Shown here piece by piece: positions 12,156 to 24,500 of a stretch of DNA of 64,000 nt. The notes beneath the pieces were generated by a model, which was not told the origin of the DNA, searched no databases, and saw nothing but the letters and a program-made list of their open reading frames with translations. The position numbers and the translations under genes are program-made. The first letter of the stretch is position 1. Each line of letters begins with the position of its first letter. This DNA is from Citrus sinensis (Eukaryota; Streptophyta; Magnoliopsida; Sapindales; Rutaceae): positions 22,574,501-22,638,500 of the forward strand of contig NC_068561.1 in the NCBI RefSeq assembly GCF_022201045.2, in the 5' to 3' direction.

Positions 12156-14164
12156 TCTCGAGTTCTGGATATTTCTTGAACACCAACAGATTATGAGTGG
12201 TCTTGAATTGATAAAAGGTATATATATTGTATTGTATGCAAACATACCAGTTCACGTGCTATAGAAATTAGGTACAGTTTCTTTTTGAATGAACGTACGT
12301 TTTCCATGTGAAGCATTCAGAATTGGCAACCCGAAGGCTGAACTTAATCAACTTATATGATCTATAATGAAAATATAATTGATATGTTATAATTCCTCTT
12401 CTAAGTGAATCATTCTTTATTTTTTATTTTTAACTAGCTTTCTATTCACTTTCCGTAACCAGAATTGTGTAGTATGGTTGGTAATGGGACGGGATGGGAT
12501 GAAATTTATCAATCTCAGTCTCATTCCGTATACGCAAATGGAATGAAAAAACATTCGTCTCGTTCTTATATATTTTTTTAAAATAAAAATATATCTCAAT
12601 CCCGTCTCAAACGAAATGAAATCCTGCAGGATAGTCTAATTTTTATGGCTCAACTTTATATTCCAACCATATATAGTTCAATTTTTATTAAACAAAAGCA
12701 TTAAAAAAGGAAAGGAGAATGAATTAAAAATTTTAAGTTTTGCATGATTATCACATTATATGGCACATAAGAGTCTTAGAGACAAAAGTACATAGATTAT
12801 AGCGCCGTTTAGTTGGTAATTATCACTTAGCCACAAGTATTTATAAAGTATAACTGATATGTCCAGCTAATCTATACAGGCTAGCCTCTATCATATGCTA
12901 GGACGAAAAACACTTCGGCGGATCAAATCAGCCTTTTAATAAAGCTTCCTTGTCATCTTCGTCGTAAGGTCCTTATCATCATCATTAAAAGCGCGGAAGT
13001 GGCCGCCCAATTTTGTGTCCACCATTATGCGTGTGGGCTGGCCGCCACTCAATCACTGACCCTATTCAATTTTGATGCTTTGAGCAATTTACGGGTCTTA
13101 CATTGTTTGTAATTTACACCAACTCAAAGTTAATATTTTTTAATGACTGATTTGTTATTTATCAAACAATTAAAAAATCATGAGAAATTATTTTTTGGGA
13201 CAATTACAAATTCCAGGTAATACAACTTAACAATAACAAACATCTTTTCGGGATTATTATATTATAGTATAGGTAATATTATTGTGCAGATATTCAGTGG
13301 TGTAACTAATTTATGCTTGGGGCTGCGCAAAATTTTAGATTTTTTTTTAGTACTTTATATTTTAAAGTAAAAGTTGGAATAATAATAATAATAATAATAA
13401 CCGGTAGTCCTTAAACTTCGAAAACACTTTAATAACTTTTCTCTATTATAATTCTTATTATTTTATTTTTTTATTTATACAAAAAGAAAATTATCTAATC
13501 TTTTTCTATCTCATCGAAGAGGCGTAACGGTATCTTAAGTTCTCAAGACTTAAAATCGACATATTCGTATTTTATTACTTTTTAAAAAAATTTTATTTGA
13601 CATAACATAACTAAATGAATCATTTAACTTCCTTGTTAAGTTCTTTGATTATCTCCCGAAAGGACTGAAACCACCAACTGTACCTCAATATTAAAGAGTA
13701 TAAAATTCATTTTTAATATATGATTGAATTAGATAGTGTAACGTACAATTATTTTGTAGTTTCAATAATTTAAGATTTGACTAACACATATTTTATTTTT
13801 GCTACAATATTTTTTATATGCATTTCGAAGAGCCCAAATCAAAATGCAGGTTGCGCCCTTTGCAAACATTTTTCAATATTAATGAAAAAATAATAAAAAA
13901 ATTATTTATACACAAAAAATATATGTATGGGTTATTATTCTAAAGTAGGGTACATCCGTTCATGCATTAATGCAATAGTGTACTCTCAAAACTATTTTAG
14001 AAAGATGTTCCGAAATTGTGCTTTAAAAAAGATGTCTGTGTTTCGTAATAATCTATTGAATGCAGTTAAATTCTGAAACTAAAAATAGTAAATACGTATT
14101 TCGAGTTGTTCTAAAAATAAGCTAATTAGTGGTTTAATTTTCGGGAAAAAAAAGGACAATCCCA

Positions 14165-14267
14165 TTTTAAAGAATCTCATTTAGAGAGTTTTTTGAAATA
14201 CTATTTACTTATACTTTTTTTTAAAGGCTAGATAAAATCTCATTTGAAATATCTTTTGATGATGCTC
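14165..14267. mobile_element. Truncated Tourist-like MITE (one end only)
   Basis: The last ~100 bp closely resemble the 3' half of the full element at 51970-52347. Both start near TTTAAAGAATCT, contain an ATAAAATCT-ATTTGAA block, and end GATGCTC followed by TAA. The matching 5' terminus (GAGCATC) is not found upstream, so only one end survives. Confidence 0.6.
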
Positions 14268-15265
14268 TAAACATCTAAATTTTTTTCAATTAATAGGAAT
14301 GGACAGAAAAAGTATTTAAAAGAAAAAAAAGTATAATTCGACAAAAAAAGATATAATTTTGACAATATGTACAATCTTTGTTATATATAACTCCAAAAGT
14401 TGATTGCAACTCAACTAATTGAGATGATTTTTCAAAGTTTGCACCAAAGGCAATAGATGATGAAAGGAAAAGGGAATTTCATTATAAACCCTCTCACCAA
14501 TTTTCAATTTATCCAATTACGGTTAAATCTTTAATTTTTCATTGATTTGACCATCAACATATTTAATAAACAAATATATCTTACAATCTGTGGTTAATCC
14601 TTCACTATTCTCTCTAATTCATTCGTTGTTGTCCAAGAAGGACGAGTGATGAGCAAAGAAAAAAGTCAACAACCGAAGGGGAAAAAAATTAGAAGAAAGA
14701 TGATTACGCTAGAATGAGAGTTAATTAGGTTGCAAATGAAAGAAGGGTTGTTTTGGAGTTTTGAAGGGTGTATAGAGTAAAATTTTACTTTTAAAATCTA
14801 TTTCATCGATTTGTTGCGTAACTAGTCATAGAGGTAAAAATTACGGGTTTAAAAAATTGAAATTACATCCGATCTAATTTGTTACAATTTTTTTTTTTCT
14901 GAGGGTTAGGCCCTTGCCTTATTAAGATTCAAGGTTAACGATGGCAAGGCCCAAGCAACAAACTACAGAGGTCAAAGCCCTCAATAGTTTAGTCAAAGTT
15001 GCTTGCCTGGTCAACTCAGTCAATATCCTCTCCTTTGTTGTGTAATTTGTGTTGTGTAATAGTCATATTATTCAACATGTTATAGCACGTAACATGATTT
15101 TTACGGTGGGCGGGGGAAGGGAATGTAAAATACCGGGACTTGCGGATCATTCGGCAGCGCGTAATTATAGTCTTTTTAGATTTTACGTGCGTGAGATAAA
15201 ATAAGTCACTTTATTTTATTTTTTTAACGCTAAGTATAAATTAGAGAAGTGAATATTTATTATTA

Positions 15266-15467
15266 GAGTAATAATATAGTCATAAATTCTTGTATAAATT
15301 TATTTTGTATAAACTAATGTGACATAATAAAATTAGTTGAATTAAATATCTCTAGGCGCACATGATTTATTTTTATTATTTTATATTTTCATTCAACCAA
15401 TGAATTAATGTCAAATCAGTTTGTACATGATAAGTTTGTATAAGAATTTGTGGCTGTATCATCACTC
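15266..15467. mobile_element. 202-bp MITE with ~60-bp imperfect TIRs and 9-bp TSD
   Basis: The left end (GAGTAATAATATAGTCATAA) and the reverse complement of the right end (GAGTGATGATACAGCCACAA) stay aligned for about 60 bp with roughly three-quarters identity by eye. The element is flanked on both sides by TTATTATTA (15257-15265 and 15468-15476). A 9-bp duplication fits a Mutator-like non-autonomous element. Because the duplicated sequence is low complexity, the superfamily call is tentative. Confidence 0.7.
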
Positions 15468-16312
15468 TTATTATTAATATTTAAAGATCACTTGAAAAAT
15501 GTATTTATAATCTACTTTGACACACGGTTTGTCTAAGATTTGTTAAGCCATATCATTCCGCTTATTTCAGTGTTGATAATCGCTAAAGTAGACGGACATT
15601 ACCAGGACTTGATGGCTGCTTAAGAAACATGCTACACATGGGTTAGAAAAGTAGACGTGTTATATGTCTCTTTTGATATTTGTGTCCCAGATTAATAAAG
15701 TCACATTATCACATCCGCTTGTTCCAGGTTTGAAGATGAATAAATGAACATACATTGATGAATTCTTTTCAGTTTGTTTATGGTGTTTTTCTTTTTCCCC
15801 CATTTCTGAGTTTATTCATGGGAAGCAAGAACATTTGGTATTCATGGGTGTGTGCAAGTGTATACTTTTGTATCTGTTTTCAAAGGCGTGGTATTTTATT
15901 GGCATATATTAAATATTTAAACAAATTACAATTGTTTACAGCTCTATAACTCAAAAAAAAAAAAAAAATTGTTCCTCCTACATTCTTGCAGGTGACTCTT
16001 AACTGTAAGCCAGCTTCTTCTGGAAAGCAATGCCTGAACAAATTGAATCATACACCAGCCAAAGTAAATAATATCTACAACAACAACAACAAATGTACCG
16101 CTGGAAAGAAAAGTTTAGCAAAGATAATTTAAGCAGCAGGCCATGTGTATGTGCGTCAATCAGCTGCTCACCACGATTATCTTGCATTGAGACTGGTCCA
16201 AATTGCAGATCTTCTCTGCAATGCTCTGTAACATCTTGTATTAGCTGAGGGTCTTGATGCAAAAGCGGTTCATGACTGTTACAGAATGTTTGGTTGGTTC
16301 CACCATTCGAAG

Positions 16313-19300
16313 CTATCCCACAGAGTGCTGCTTGCAACCTTTGGGTCCATAATGCTGCGTGCTGCGCCTCACAATCTTTTTGCACAAATAACAGTAGTGA
16401 ATTTGGCATGCCCAGCAGAACATGTGATTGTTATTGCCAACCTGTTTTGCAGAAGAAAAGTACAAAAGCCTATGTTAGGTTAAGCGAGGCAACTCATAAA
16501 ATCATGAATTAACACAGAGAGACTCGGTACATTTTGTTTACATTTTATTTTTGAAAAGAAAATTTTGTACTCTCAACTTGGAGATGTGTTCACCTAAGGT
16601 ATTTGTTGAACAGTTCCCTAGAAAACTGTATCTAATATCCTGTTCTGAATAAAACTTGTACCTTGTTTTTAGGTGCTTTTAAAACTGGTTTTGAAAGTCC
16701 AATAAGAAGATAACCAAAAGATATAAATTTGTATAAAAGTTATAAAGCAGCAGCAGAGAAACCTGATCCTAAGAGATATACAGGTGCTTAGAAACATAAG
16801 AAATCAAACAAATCCTAACAGGATCTAGTATTTAAATATACATCACAAATATCTGATATCCTCGACATATCTAATCTTACACTCACCTTTGCATTGAATT
16901 GACGACAATTAGGGCACGAGAGACCATGTTCATCAAACATATCAGCTTGAATCTGAGCCACAACCTGACGGGCATTAAGTCGCTCCTCCCAGTCCCGAAT
17001 CATTTCTTGTGGGAACAGCTCACATGTTCCCGTTCTACGTTAATGCAAGATAATCAGATCCATTTATAGTTGGCAAACAGACATAGAGGAAGGAAGAAAA
17101 CATCAATGGCCTTAGGCAGCAGATCACAAACCTGAAATGATCATAACCATCAATCGCCTTGTTACATCGATAGCAAAAGTACTGCCCGCAGTTGTTACAT
17201 ACAATCTTGTTACAACCTTCGGTTCTTGAGATTGCCATCTTACAAGATGGGCATTGCTTAGCATCACGAAGTATTTCCTTCACACTAAGAAGCTCATTGA
17301 TCATTTCATGTTCCCTTTGTTTTTGCCCTTCCTTTACTTGCGATGAATTTTGGCGCTCCTGCCAAACGGAAAATTAAGGGCATTGAACTCATAAGAAACC
17401 AGGAAAATTTCTATGGTCCAAGAATAAAGTTCCTAAATCACTAATGAAGAGGCTTCCATGAAATATCTCTGAAAATAGAGCAACATTTTTGGTAAGTCAA
17501 ACACACACAATGTTATGCGAATAGGCGAAACATCAACAACACTAAAGCCCCAGATTACAGAAGATGATCCTAGCAATCCTAAACTACACCAGAACAATAA
17601 TATAAACCTTAAGGGCTACTTAAATTAGACTGACATAATGTACCTCCCCTCACAGGCCAACAGAGATTACAGATGACTTAATTAAGTAATCTTTTGAACT
17701 TCAATTTTGTGAATTATATACTTTTTGCACTTAAAAAGCAAAATTATTAGGAAAACTACCACAATAATATATTATAGTGGACTGTCTAGCTTCAACACAT
17801 AGGTATCAATTTATGGTAAATTTAAGGATACTTGCCTCTTTTCCAATTAAAAAGTAGGACTATGTTGTTTTGATTGCTGTTTTACTTGCTTAAGGTTATT
17901 TCTTCTAAATTGGGAGAACATACATAAGCATTTGCTTTTTCAAGAGGCTGGATGGAGCAGTCCTTTAGAATTACCATTGCCTTAGTCAGTATGAAGAGCC
18001 ATTAACTGCACAGGTTGTATTGTGATGATACTAGTTCACTAGTAAAGCAATACAATAACACTGTAGTCTCAATATTTTCTCACTACCTATATGGCTCTTT
18101 CTCTCTCTCTCTAGCATTCCCATACACCCCAATAGATGAAGCAAAAAGGATGCCAAAGGCCAAAGAATATCAAAGATGCATCTACGAAGTTTTACCTGCA
18201 AGATGCGAAGCTTTATCTCAGGTGTCATACATACTACGCCAACATGACGCCGCTCCCTACAAAGTGTACAGAAGCTATAGAAGCACTTAGAGCACTGTGC
18301 ATGCTGTTCTTCATCCTCAATACAAGGTGTTTCACATCGTGGGCAATATGCAACATCAGACATTGATTCGAGTGTTTTCTGTAACATTAAGGACTCCCAG
18401 CGTTCGAACTCCTCATCACCAAGTAGTTTTTTCAACAAACTAGGAGGAACCATACCTCCACATTTTGCATCCGGACACTGAAGCTTGCTAACAGTACCTT
18501 CAGATATATGTATATCCAAGTAAGTCTTCATGCACTTCCAGCAAAAGAAATGATGGCATGGCAGTCTAACAAAGTCAGTACCTGGCAAGATAGGAGAGCA
18601 ACCTTGTAATCAGCAAAATGGTCCACTAGTGGTGCACCATAGTAAATGCTGGTCACAAGACCTTCTGCATACAGATAGCAGCTAACGTATTGAGATTATC
18701 ATGACAACAACGATTAGGATGACACAAGAAAATACAAGAACTTAGAGATCCTCTAAAGTCTGTTGAAATAAAAAAGAGGCACTAAGTTCTACATCCACCA
18801 TAACACTCATGTAATGATAGTCACTTCAACATTATAGATATATACCAGAAAAAGCTTCCACAACTCTCTTTGAAGTTTACAACAATCTTCAGATAGTTTA
18901 CAAAACTTTCTTACAGAAAGCAAAACATTCAGATAAAGCTGAGAACATAGCTCTGAGTTTTATATATGTAGGAAGGAAAAATGTTTTTCCAACTGTAAAA
19001 ATTATAATTATGCATGAGAGATAGTTGAGATTGCAGATAGCGCCTGGGACTACCAGAAACACCAAAGAAGTTTTTACTTGATAATCCTCAACAGCAATTA
19101 CCTGCGAACTCGCTGAAACAGATGCGGCATTCATGAAAGCTTTTCAGAAAGTTCTCATGGCATCTCTCATGATTGTAACTCCTAATTGAAGGAATATCAA
19201 CATCGGGAGAGACACTCTCTGAGATTGCACGCCTATCTCCAATACATGCAACACCATAAGGACCAAGCACTATTTCCTCATTGAACCCAAGATAAGAAAG

Positions 19301-20836
19301 AGAGGAATTCTGTAGCCACTCTATCCACTGATATAAAATTTCTTGCCCAGGTTGGTCGATCCATATTGATTCCAGCATAAAGCAAAGATTGGAAATCTTT
19401 GTGGAATTCAACCACCGAGCAGAGATGGTAAAATAAGGAGGGAGATGGCTTGGGTATGATTTAGGTAATAAGCAGGTTAACACAATTGGTGGAAGATACT
19501 GGACTTTGAAAGAGTATGAAAAGTCATCTGAACTTTCACTTCTGGCATCAAGATCAGTTGATGAATTAAGCTTAGCAGTTACAGTAAGTCCATCAAGAGT
19601 TTCAACATGTACATGAATCTGCAAAATGACACACGTGAGACAGTTCACTTCCTTACGAAAGAATAAAAGTCAAGTGATTGGATAATTGAGTTACCTGACA
19701 AGATCGTAGGTCTCTTTGTCTGTCGAGAATGAAGACACTGTCCCCATAAATTGACTCCAGTGCAAGCAACTGAAAAGCAAATTAAAGACAAGAACACAGA
19801 AGGTAAGAACAGTAAAAGGTTTCCCAACTCACAGACAATGGCTGCACATCATTTTTTTCAGTTGAAGAATTTATCAAAAGTCTTTATTTGGTGACTACGC
19901 CAAAGAATTCATTTTTTTATTAGGCAGCATTTTGATGGAACATTTAGCAGTTATGGCCATCTTTGAGGAATTGTGGCTAGAGAGAATAGAAGAATTTTTG
20001 AGGATTTTGCAGTGGAAGAAAAGCAAAGAGAGAGATGCTACTTTGATTTCAAATTTTTATCTATATTTCATACCTCGTATACCAGCAATTCAACCATAAC
20101 CGGAGGATGAGCAGTAAAACAGTATCATAGCAAACAAAAAGTGTTTCCATGCTAACCCAAAAATTAAACAAGATTAACACAGCTACCTATAATTCAACAT
20201 TTGGTGGCACAAAGTAGCTGCTCTGCTATAAGGATTTGAACCCAGCCTAAAACTTATAATTCACTACACATACAACATTATCCAAAGAATATAAAACTAA
20301 AAGATTAGAACAACAGAAGGCGAATTCCAATTCGAGATTATTAGAATTACCTCATCCCCTTGTGATTGATCATTTATCCTTAGCTGCTCAGCTTCCAACT
20401 CCGGCTCTTCAACACTTGAACTCAATTCTCTCAGTATGCTCTCCACATCATTAACATTACTGTTTGAAGGCAAGCCCTCTTCTTCATCTTGCTTCTCCTT
20501 CACTTCCTCCCCAATACTCAAAGACCCCACTTCATCATTCAACAATTTCTCTTCACGCGACTCAGTTTTCTTGACAAATTTGGGCTTTGCGACACGGGCA
20601 CGTCTTCTTCGCGACACCCACCTGAGATTTCCCTGGTATTTTGGGATTGGTTCATTGTTTGGTTGATCAGAAGTTGATGGAGAATCGAGACTGTGCTGTT
20701 GATGTCGTTTTTGCTGTGATGGTGGTGCTGCCGGCGGCGCATCGTTGAGAGGTTTGACAGTCAAATCTTCATCGTTTTGGAGGTGGTTCCGTGGTCTACC
20801 TCCTCCTCTTCTGGTTCTTCTCATGGCGATTGGCAT
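16313..20836 (-). CDS. RWD-RBR E3 ubiquitin ligase (RNF14-like), intact copy
   Basis: Seven coding exons on the minus strand: 20351-20836, 19695-19769, 19102-19618, 18196-18581, 17132-17358, 16887-17034 and 16313-16441. They total 1968 bp, 655 residues. I start at the ATG at 20836 ([12 protein letters not shown]); the frame is open upstream only through a GTG. Order: a basic/acidic disordered region (1-160), an RWD domain (about 163-320, with [10 protein letters not shown] and [13 protein letters not shown]) and RING1 starting CRICF. An IBR follows (YCPRCETPC...[12 protein letters not shown]), then RING2 ([20 protein letters not shown]). The cysteine in GCNK, about residue 537, is the expected catalytic one that accepts ubiquitin from E2. 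A further Cys/His cluster ends the protein (CPNC...[15 protein letters not shown]). The architecture matches human RNF14 and the Arabidopsis protein annotated NHL8. Substrates are unknown. Confidence 0.92.
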
Positions 20837-21595
20837 CGCTGATGCTGCATGCTGTTGGCTCACGGTGGACTATTGATTCTATTTATTGGATTTTGATTTT
20901 AATTTTAATTTTATTTTTTTTTTCAAGTCGGTGTCATGGACTTTAAAGAAAAAAGAAAAATATTAATATGCAATATTTTAAATGAATTTTTACGTAACAA
21001 ATATTTATATTGAATATTTGAATGATTACACTGTTCAAGTCGAGTGATCATAGAGTTGAGGTTATTTAACTAAAATCTTTTACAAAAATTAATTTTGCGT
21101 CATTAATTTAATATAATCCAATAGTAAATTAATTGAATATTATTTTGACTTTCAAAATTTTGTCATTAGATTACATAAAATCAATAAATCAAAATTTTAA
21201 GTTGAAATAACTTCCCCATAAATAAATTTTGTGATAAGTTTGTAACCATATTATTGTTATTGTAAATATAAAAGAAATAAAAACATAATAGGAAAAATGG
21301 TTATGTATATACTTGTGAAGCTGTTAAAAATGTTGTGTGTATATATATACTTGTATCTATCAAACTCTAAATATAGCAAGTGACACTAGGAAGAGATGCC
21401 CTGCTGCAATCCTACTATAAGCATTAGTCAGACGAGAATGTGCAGGCACTGAATCAGGCTCTAGATGCAGTCAGACAGATTAAACTTGTATCAACTTCTT
21501 GGCAGATGCTCCGTTTCATCTCGTCTTGATCAAGAAGTACCGAGGTAAAGCTATTTCCGTATATACCACCAAATGTTTGCTTTTCCTCGTCCAAA
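20837..21595. other. Intergenic region between the two RBR copies
   Basis: Holds the presumed promoter and leader of the intact RBR gene (just above 20836) and the 3' flank of the broken copy. Very AT-rich from 20880 to 21360. No element or further gene recognised. Confidence 0.5.
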
Positions 21596-24500
21596 TTACC
21601 CCAGCGTATGCTGCTTGCAACCTCTGCGTCCATAATGCTGAGTGAAGTCCTCCACAATCAATCCACACAAGTAGCAGTAGCGAATTTCGCAAGACCAGCA
21701 GAACATGTGATTGTTATTCCTGGCCTGTTGTTATTGCAATACAAGGAAAGTAGAGATTGTTTGTTAGGTTGAGACCACTCAAAAGACTTGAATAACAGTT
21801 TCCATGTTCCTGAAAATAAAAAATAAAAAAATCATGAAGTTATATAAATAGGATATTAAGTACACTATTTCACAGCGAAACTGCATAAAACAGATGCATT
21901 AGATCAAGTTTGATTGTGAGACAGAGACAAGCCTCTGGACTCTGGAGAAATCTTCATCGCATCTGAACAGATGCTTGACACAGTCTATATCGTGGACATT
22001 GGCAAGGAAAGGCAAGACAAGGCAAGGCAATTGCTCAAACCACGCAACATCCAACAGATCCAAACAAAATATATTATCTTGATATATCTAAACTTCATCA
22101 GAATCATATTTGCCTGACAGATTCAATCTTCACTCACCTTTGTATTGAATTGACCACAATTAGGGCATGGTCTAGTTTTAAGCTTGACTGTTTCAAGCTT
22201 GACCTCTGGGATCAGTTTGCACTTGTCATTTCTTCATTGGAAATCAAGGTAATTAGTTCCATATAAAGTTGAAAAGCATACATTCAAATAGTTAGAAAAA
22301 TAAATCAATTGCTTTGTCACAGCAGTTAATCACAAACCTGAAATGATCATATCCCTCTACTGCCTCGTTACATCCATAGCAGAAGGGCTTCCCACAGTTT
22401 ACACATACCATCTTGTTACAACCATCAATTCTGGAAATCGCCATTTTACAAGTTGGGCATTGCTTAGCAGCACGAAGTATTTCCTTGAGACTAAGAACCT
22501 CATAGATCAGTTCAGGCTCCTTTCGTTTCTGCTCGTCATTCAGTTGCCAAAGAAAAAAAAAACAAAAACAAAAAAAAAAAGTGTTACCAGAAATGGTGGT
22601 AAAACAAACAAACAAACAAACAATCAAACAAAAATTTAATTACCCTCATCATCAAATTCAAAAGGGCCAACAGAAATACGTATGACTATGATTTAGTTGA
22701 GTCGGCTTATAAAAATATGCGAGTTATAAGCTATGCTGTCAAATATAAATTTATTGGGCAAAACATGAGACAGAGAAAACAATAGAATTTGAAAGGTTTT
22801 TACGTTAAACATGAGAAAATCAACAATAAACATATCTCATTTATACTTTTACATACAAACTTCAGGCAAATTCAAATCTACTCATAATTTAAAAAATAAA
22901 TACTACTTTAGTGTGTTTACAGGAGGAAGAGAGGCTTCAATATTATGTAAGTATTGTGAATTGATAATATTTTTTTGGTTATTTGGTTCAAAAGGGATAC
23001 AAATGTTCACAAATTTAGCCCAAACGCTTCTCACTTCTAATGTATGACAAAGCCAAGATATCACTAAAAAAGAATCTTAAAAAGAAGTCTAGAACAAAAT
23101 ATTCTTCCTTCAATAAGGACAACAATGCCTATTGAATTCAAGATCAAGAATTCCCCCTTAACCTCTTTTCTTTTCTGACTTGAACAAAAGTAGGGTGTTT
23201 TTGACTTTGTTAATACTAGTTTGATAGTTAACATTTCTATCTTTTTAAGGGGCTGGATGGAGCAGTCTGTACAGAAGTAAATCCACCTTCTCATGCGTCT
23301 TCATACCAATGGATTATAAACCCACCTTCTCATGCGTCATACCAAATGCAACAGAACAAGTAAAAAAGGGGTGGCACACTATAAACAAGTAAAAAAGGGT
23401 ACCACACTATAAATAAGTCCAAGGATGAACTATACATTTTACCTCCAACATTTGAAGCTTCAATTCAAAAGAGGAACATTCTTTGCCTACATGCCATTTC
23501 TCCCTGCAGACTGTACAGAAGCTGCAGAAACACTTGGAGCATTGTGCATGCCGATCTTCATCCTCAATGCATGGTGTTTGACATCTTGGGCAATATGCAA
23601 CATCAGTCATTGACTCAAGCGTTTTCTGTAACATTAAGTACTCCCAGCTCTCATACTCCTTCTCATCAAGCAGTCCTTTCAGCACATTGGGTGGAACCAT
23701 GCCTCTACATTTTGCATCCGGACATTGTAGCTTGTTTACGGTGCCTTCAGAGACATATATGCCAGAATAAGTCTTCATGCATTTCGAGCAAAAGAAGTGC
23801 TGGCATGGCAGTCTGACAAACTCAGTTCCTGGAGAGACAAAAGAATTAAAGTATTCTATCAGGCCTACTAGTAAAGCACATTAATAGATTTGGCATACGA
23901 AAGAAACATATGTTATGCAAGAAGTTTTTCCTATATATATATATATATAATAACCAGATGATTACAAACATTTAGGACTTGTCTGACTTCTTTCTATGCA
24001 GAAAATAAGAAAGAGGTAAACATTATGGTCGTGAATGTTCCATAGAATCTCTCTAATGATAATACAATATTATCAATAGATAAAATTGAACACCCCTTCT
24101 TCACAGACTATCATTAGAGACAAATTTAAATATCTGTAGATAGTTCTCAGAACTTCTAGAAAGAAAGACTATCAGAGAAAGTGGCTGAGTAACACCAGTT
24201 AGAACGAAACAAGTTCAAACTTCATAATCTTTTATTGCAATTACCTGCATAATTATTAAAACAAATGCAGCATTCATGGTGTCTTTCGGAAAGTTTTCGC
24301 GGCATCTCTCATCATTGAAACTCCTAATTGCAAGAACATCAACATCAGGAGAGACACTTCGTGAGACTGCACGCCTATCTCCAATATATTTGATGCCATA
24401 AGGACCAAGCACAATTTCCTTGTCAAGTCCAAGATATGAAAGAGAGGAATTCTGTAACCATTGGGTCCATTGATAGATAACTTCTCGCCTGGGTTGATCC

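Larger units (their letters stand above)
12156..16312. other. 4-kb gene-free region
   Basis: The first few hundred bases are the PHO1-B leader/promoter; they share short blocks with the relic copy near 3.1 kb. The rest is strongly AT-rich, and the two MITEs listed separately lie within it. The segment at about 13294-13862 has weak GGGC-GCGC-like ends and may be an old DNA transposon. A small (ATA)n run lies near 13379-13400. Directly right of 15.95 kb is the 3' UTR side of the RBR ligase gene, with a (CAA)n stretch near 16077-16091. Confidence 0.5.

Noticed and set aside
12156..12245. Upstream in-frame extension of PHO1 copy B (start at 12245)
   Set aside because: The extension matches nothing in copy A or the family; [10 protein letters not shown] at 12155 is the conserved start.
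12475..12620. GGGACGGGATGGGATG and a distant ATCCCGTCTC suggesting an inverted-repeat element
   Set aside because: Only 8-10 bases pair and no duplication or clear ends were found.
15999..16409. A 136-codon minus-strand frame
   Set aside because: It overlaps the last RBR exon in a different frame; the Cys/His-rich frame is the one that continues the ligase.
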